This document shows, in pieces, positions 6,044-9,013 of a DNA stretch of 9,013 bases. Location: positions 1 to 9,013 of the forward strand of contig WUAJ01000083.1 in the NCBI GenBank assembly GCA_009827215.1. The letters are read 5' to 3'. Within the stretch, counting starts at the first letter, position 1; every line of letters begins with the position of its first letter. The stretch is from Phycisphaeraceae bacterium (GTDB lineage Bacteria > Planctomycetota > Phycisphaerae > Phycisphaerales > UBA1924). The notes under the pieces are model-generated. The model ran no database searches, was not told the origin of the DNA, and saw only the letters and a list, made by a program, of their open reading frames with translations. The position numbers and the translations under genes were made by a program.

Positions 6044-8122
6044 ATGCATACGCGATCGATGCCGTTGCGTCTTGAGGTCGCGGCGTTGGGTGAGGGATTG
6101 CGTGTTGGGGAAGGTGTTGAATGTCAACACTTTGCGCTTCGGCTCATCGAGATCGCGGGGTATGGACAACAACGGATCGATGATCGAGGGATGGGACCGA
6201 TCGAGTTGGTCACAGGATTGTCGGGTCGCTGGAGAGCTCGCTATGCGCCGATGGCGCTCCGTGCGCTCGCGGCGGGTTGGGAGAATCTTCCGACAGATCT
6301 TCGCAAACTCGCATTGTCGCTTGGACGCATGCGATGGGTTTCGGTCACGAAGCAGCTGTCAGCAGATCCTGATGCACGGATCCGCAAGATTGCTCTAGAT
6401 ATTGCTCGAGATACAGGGGATCCGGGATTTGGGGTGATGGTCTGCTCGATGCTCAGCGATGAACATCAACAGGTGCGGCTCGCGGCTGATAGAACGCTGC
6501 TCGCGCTGGTGCTGGACATGTTCGGACATCTCGATGGAGATATGCTCGGCGAGCAATACGACGCGATTCGGAAGCGCCTAGTGAATCCGATGCTGGGTGA
6601 TCCCGCGATCCTGGAGCTTGAACGGTGCTCGATGCTCTCGGCGATCGCGGATGCGGCGTGGTCGTTCTCGAATCATCGCTGCCGATCTCCGTTGCTCGCT
6701 TCGCTGCTGCTGATGGATCGTCAGGGCGCTACTTCGATGGAACGCAGAGCGTTCGAGAAGATGCGCCGGCTGCTGAGCGAACGGCATCATCCGAGTCACA
6801 TGCCGATGCGGACGGTGCTGCGGACGACGGCGGCTCCGATCCTGCGTGAGCGGGCGCTTCGGTGGTTGGTGGTTGATCCGATCGCAAATGTGGCATCAGC
6901 GCGACTGGAGATCGCGGAGTCGATCGCGGAACATCGAACGGTGCTCGATAACATGCACCTATGCGTGCGTCCGATGAGGGCACGCGGACTGAATCGTGTG
7001 CGCGTCGCGTCAAAGCAAGAAAATGGCACGGTGGTGCTCGAAGACACTGCGCCCTTTGTGAGTCAGCAAGAGTACACCGAGCTCGATCAAAACGCTAAGC
7101 GTGGGTACATCCGCTGGGTGAATGGATTGAGCATGGATGCGGGGATCCGCAGACAGTTGCTTGAACGCGTCATGGCGGACAGCGATGCGCACATCCGATT
7201 GCATGGATGCTGTGTTGCGGATGCATTTGATCTTGCGGACTATCTGTATGATCCCAATGCAAGCGTGGCGCGACACGCGGCGGTGCGATGGTCTTCGGTG
7301 GGGACGGCGACACCAACGGTGGGGTCGGCTTCGTGTGAACGACGGCTCAACTCGGCGCGGCTCAATCAGCGTTCATCGTCGGCGTGGGTCCGCAGGATTT
7401 CGGATGAGGAAGTCGAGCGTTTGTCGATCGATCTTGCATCGAGTCCGTCGTCAAGATTGCAGGCACGGCGACTCTTTGCGAGTGATCCGGCGAAGTTTGT
7501 TCGACTCATCCGTCAGATGCTTCACCAGCCTGCTCGCAGAGCTGGGGGGGTGGACATGATCCTGGCGCTGGGTCTTGAAGATCGCTTTGAGATGGATCTG
7601 ATCTCACTCACCAATGACCACCAACTGGATGATCGACTCGCAGCAACGCTGGTGCGTGGTCTGAGCAAGGTCGGATCAGCCGCGGCTCGCGATGCGGTTC
7701 TGCGGAGTCTTGAGAGTGATGATCAGCGCGTGGTTGCCAACGCGATTGAATCGGTGCACACACCGATCGAGACGCTGATGGAGTACAAGGGGGATGACCA
7801 TCATCGAGTGCGATCCAGCGCGATCAGAAGGATGCTCGTTTCAAGCAAACGAGGTGAGGTTGCTGATGCGGCGGTTGAAGATCTGATCGGGATGCTAACT
7901 GATGCACGCGTCGGGCATCGACTCGCAGGTGTGTGGGCGGCGCAGCGTGTGTTCGAGAGCAAGCCGAACGATCGCATGGTCGGATGGCGTGAGCTGGTTT
8001 TGATTCTCGACGAGATGACTCGACACGAAGCGGATGATTCGGTGCGAGCTCGTGCGGATCAGTGCGTGCATCGATTGCTCGTGCAGCAGCGTGCGCGCGT
8101 GCTTGAGGAGAACGCGGTATGA
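6044..8122 (+). CDS. HEAT-repeat-like protein of unknown function
   Basis: A 692-residue protein from ATG 6044. TTG 6005 would add 13 residues but has no ribosome site; the numbers below count from that TTG. It is made of alpha-helical repeats resembling HEAT or PBS-lyase repeats. Clear units are LRKLALSLGRMRWVSVTKQL, then DPDARIRKIALDIARDTGDP (121-140) and SDEHQQVRLAADRTLLALV (151-169), and again at about 540-700 with DRLAATLVRGLSKVGSAAAR, SDDQRVVANAIESV, DHHRVRSSAIRRML and DDSVRARADQCVHRLL. The middle (about 200-480) is less regular and rich in Arg and Ala. There is no signal peptide, membrane segment or catalytic motif, so it is probably a cytosolic scaffold or binding protein. HEAT arrays generally mediate protein or nucleic acid contacts; no specific role can be given. 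Its stop overlaps the start of a small membrane protein gene by ATGA, so the two are translationally coupled and may act together at the membrane. Confidence 0.85.
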   Translation: MHTRSMPLRLEVAALGEGLRVGEGVECQHFALRLIEIAGYGQQRIDDRGMGPIELVTGLSGRWRARYAPMALRALAAGWENLPTDLRKLALSLGRMRWVSVTKQLSADPDARIRKIALDIARDTGDPGFGVMVCSMLSDEHQQVRLAADRTLLALVLDMFGHLDGDMLGEQYDAIRKRLVNPMLGDPAILELERCSMLSAIADAAWSFSNHRCRSPLLASLLLMDRQGATSMERRAFEKMRRLLSERHHPSHMPMRTVLRTTAAPILRERALRWLVVDPIANVASARLEIAESIAEHRTVLDNMHLCVRPMRARGLNRVRVASKQENGTVVLEDTAPFVSQQEYTELDQNAKRGYIRWVNGLSMDAGIRRQLLERVMADSDAHIRLHGCCVADAFDLADYLYDPNASVARHAAVRWSSVGTATPTVGSASCERRLNSARLNQRSSSAWVRRISDEEVERLSIDLASSPSSRLQARRLFASDPAKFVRLIRQMLHQPARRAGGVDMILALGLEDRFEMDLISLTNDHQLDDRLAATLVRGLSKVGSAAARDAVLRSLESDDQRVVANAIESVHTPIETLMEYKGDDHHRVRSSAIRRMLVSSKRGEVADAAVEDLIGMLTDARVGHRLAGVWAAQRVFESKPNDRMVGWRELVLILDEMTRHEADDSVRARADQCVHRLLVQQRARVLEENAV
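8105..8110 (+). promoter_or_regulatory. Ribosome binding site of the small membrane protein gene
   Basis: GAGGAG, 8 bases before ATG 8119-8121, inside the end of the HEAT-repeat gene. It supports independent initiation in addition to coupling by the ATGA overlap. Confidence 0.75.
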
Positions 8123-8466
8123 ATCTCGGGAACACATCGGACTGGGTTGTGGTGACGATCGCGCAGATTGGTCCGACGGAGCTGTTTGTTCCTGAGTCGA
8201 TGGGGGCTGCCGAAAGCGGCGGGTTGATGCGATGGGCGTTGTGGGGGCTGGTGCTTTTGCTGTCGATGGTCATTGTTGTGTGGATGCGCGGATTGAAGCA
8301 GCAGCGTGTGGACTCGCGAGAGCTCGCGTTCCGATCGCTGAGCAGGAAGCTCGGGTTGAGCAGCAAGGAAGCATCGGCGCTGCGCGCGATCGCGGAGCGG
8401 GACGGCGTGCATCCGGTTGGGGTGCTCATGAGTCCCAGCGCGGTGCACGCGAATCTGAGCAGCTGA
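8119..8466 (+). CDS. Small single-pass membrane protein, unknown function
   Basis: A 115-residue protein whose start codon overlaps the stop of the HEAT-repeat gene (ATGA). Residues 1-36 are neutral to acidic; residues 37-56 (MRWALWGLVLLLSMVIVVWM) form one membrane helix; RGLKQQR follows. By the positive-inside rule the N-terminus is outside the cytoplasm and the tail inside. The tail is a short helical domain: ELAFRSLSRKLGLSSKEASA then LRAIAERDGVHPVGVLMSPS. The pattern of a short outer segment, one helix and a small cytosolic domain resembles FliO-type proteins in shape only; I see no sequence signature that would support that name. A membrane anchor or adaptor for the upstream HEAT-repeat protein is the simplest reading of the gene pairing. 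The strong ribosome site supports the start. It converges on the regulator gene downstream with only 20 bases between the two stops and no obvious terminator. Confidence 0.8.
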   Translation: MNLGNTSDWVVVTIAQIGPTELFVPESMGAAESGGLMRWALWGLVLLLSMVIVVWMRGLKQQRVDSRELAFRSLSRKLGLSSKEASALRAIAERDGVHPVGVLMSPSAVHANLSS

Positions 8467-8486
8467 ATTCAGATGCCTGATATGCG

Positions 8487-8960
8487 CTAAACCGCTGCGG
8501 TATCTTCAACAATTTCGATTTTGAGTGCTGGTACTCCAGCATGCTGCGCGAGCTGTTCGAGCACTTCGTTGGGGATCGCATCGGTGAGTCGTTTGCTCAG
8601 ATTCGAGGGTGCGTCGATGACTCGACCATCGTTGAGGACGAGGTGCAAGTGGGGGGCTTGGTCGGCGTCGTATCGGTTCGCGCCTGAGCCTTGCCCTCGA
8701 TTCGCGATCCGTCGAGCGAGACCATGGTCCACAAGTAGTTCGAGTGTGTTATAAATCGTTGCAAGGCTAATCCCGGCGTCCTGATCTTTGACGATCTGAT
8801 GGAGCTGCTCAGCAGTGGGGTGGGACTTGGTGCTACAGAGAGCTTCGTAGATGAGCACACGCGGCTTGGTGCAGCGAATGCCTTGCTCAGCAAAGATCGC
8901 TTTCGCGTCGTGTTGCTCGTGGGTGCAATCGTCGTGATGGAGGTGATCTATGGAAACCAT
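8487..8960 (-). CDS. Fur-family regulator, PerR-like, lacking the structural CxxC zinc site
   Basis: A 157-residue metal-dependent DNA-binding repressor of the Fur superfamily. The winged-helix part has GIRCTKPRVLIYEALCSTKS (27-46), HPTAEQLHQIV (47-57) and the recognition helix SLATIYNTLELLVDHGLARR (65-84), then NRYDAD (95-100). Aligned by eye with Bacillus PerR, the regulatory metal ligands H37, D85, H91, H93 and D104 correspond to H47, D98, H104, H106 and D116. Aspartate at the last position is the PerR-like, peroxide-sensing state, whereas Fur has glutamate there. Where other members have HxHxxCxxCG this one reads HLHLVLNDG, and the second C-terminal CxxC is also absent, so the usual structural zinc site is missing. 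The N-terminus is unusually rich in His and Asp (DHLHHDDC). A Fur/PerR-box-like palindrome and promoter lie directly upstream, which implies autoregulation. Likely role: control of oxidative-stress or iron genes. Zur and Fur cannot be excluded from sequence alone. Confidence 0.92.
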   Translation of the reverse strand: MVSIDHLHHDDCTHEQHDAKAIFAEQGIRCTKPRVLIYEALCSTKSHPTAEQLHQIVKDQDAGISLATIYNTLELLVDHGLARRIANRGQGSGANRYDADQAPHLHLVLNDGRVIDAPSNLSKRLTDAIPNEVLEQLAQHAGVPALKIEIVEDTAAV

Positions 8961-8965
8961 AACCC

Positions 8966-8994
8966 ATTCTACATTGAGAATGATTCTAAACCAA
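8966..8994 (-). promoter_or_regulatory. Predicted promoter of the Fur/PerR-like gene
   Basis: On the minus strand TTGGTT (8994-8989) and TAGAAT (8971-8966) are 17 bases apart, a good sigma-70-type layout with five of six matches in the -10. Transcription would be expected to start 6-8 bases past the -10, at about 8960-8958, which is the ATG itself. That suggests a leaderless mRNA and fits the lack of a Shine-Dalgarno site. Confidence 0.5.
8974..8990. promoter_or_regulatory. Fur/PerR-box-like operator
   Basis: TGAGAATGATTCTAA (8975-8989) is a 7-1-7 dyad with AGAAT-G-ATTCT as a perfect core, and T8974 with A8990 adds one outer pair. It matches 11 of 14 defined positions of the Bacillus Fur box TGATAATNATTATCA, and 11 of 14 of the PerR box TTATAATNATTATAA. 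It fills the spacer between the predicted -35 and -10 of the adjacent Fur-family gene, so binding there would block RNA polymerase: negative autoregulation. Confidence 0.65.
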
Positions 8995-9013
8995 CGCGAA
9001 ATGCTCTGGGGCT

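Noticed and set aside
5039..6172. A 377-codon minus-strand frame spanning the DUF2617-like gene and the intergenic region.
   Set aside because: Its translation is low-complexity Ser/Thr/Pro/Arg, typical of a shifted frame. It covers a well-supported gene in another frame and the hairpin region.
2034..8393. GCGATCGC occurs four times (2034, 4042, 6641, 8386), recalling the cyanobacterial HIP1 repeat.
   Set aside because: All four copies are inside coding sequence, and three are explained by the favoured codons for Ala-Ile-Ala. This is more likely codon bias than a selected repeat, although a genome-wide count would settle it.
8490..8500. ACCGCTGCGGT dyad at the end of the PerR-like gene as a possible bidirectional terminator.
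   Set aside because: The central spacer is one base, too small for an RNA loop, and no T-tract follows on either strand.

Overview
The window looks like chromosomal core DNA of a moderately GC-rich, free-living bacterium. I infer Planctomycetota, plausibly class Phycisphaerae. The reasons are a DUF2617-like protein of the planctomycetal pattern, weak or absent Shine-Dalgarno sites at several starts, an atypical IleS C-terminus and a HEAT-repeat protein of unrecognised family. This placement comes from remembered family patterns and no search was run. I see no insertion sequence, prophage, CRISPR array, tRNA or rRNA.

Layout from left to right. (1) 1-1807, minus strand: a two-gene operon with a soluble histidine kinase (905-1807) followed 9 bases later by an NtrC-type sigma-54-dependent response regulator (1-895), which runs off the left edge. 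(2) 1808-1946: intergenic, with a strong hairpin that should terminate ileS. (3) 1947-4883, minus strand: isoleucyl-tRNA synthetase with all catalytic and editing motifs but a decayed C-terminal zinc ribbon. (4) 4884-5165: ileS leader region, with a long-range inverted repeat and a doubtful 59-codon ORF. (5) 5166-5711, minus strand: a DUF2617-like protein. (6) 5712-6043: a 332-base divergent intergenic region with a large imperfect hairpin and a second, operator-like dyad. (7) 6044-8466, plus strand: a HEAT-repeat protein translationally coupled, through an ATGA overlap, to a small single-pass membrane protein. (8) 8487-8960, minus strand: a Fur/PerR-family regulator that keeps the regulatory metal ligands but has no structural CxxC zinc site. 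Just upstream lies a Fur/PerR-box-like palindrome between plausible -35 and -10 elements.

The kinase and regulator should form one signalling pathway that activates sigma-54 promoters; their signal and targets are not visible here. IleS and the DUF2617 protein are on the same strand and may be co-transcribed. The HEAT and membrane proteins are probably functional partners. The PerR-like regulator appears to control itself. I found no convincing new multi-gene system. The most unusual features are two independent losses of cysteine zinc sites (IleS and the Fur-family protein) and the structured DNA in the two larger intergenic regions.
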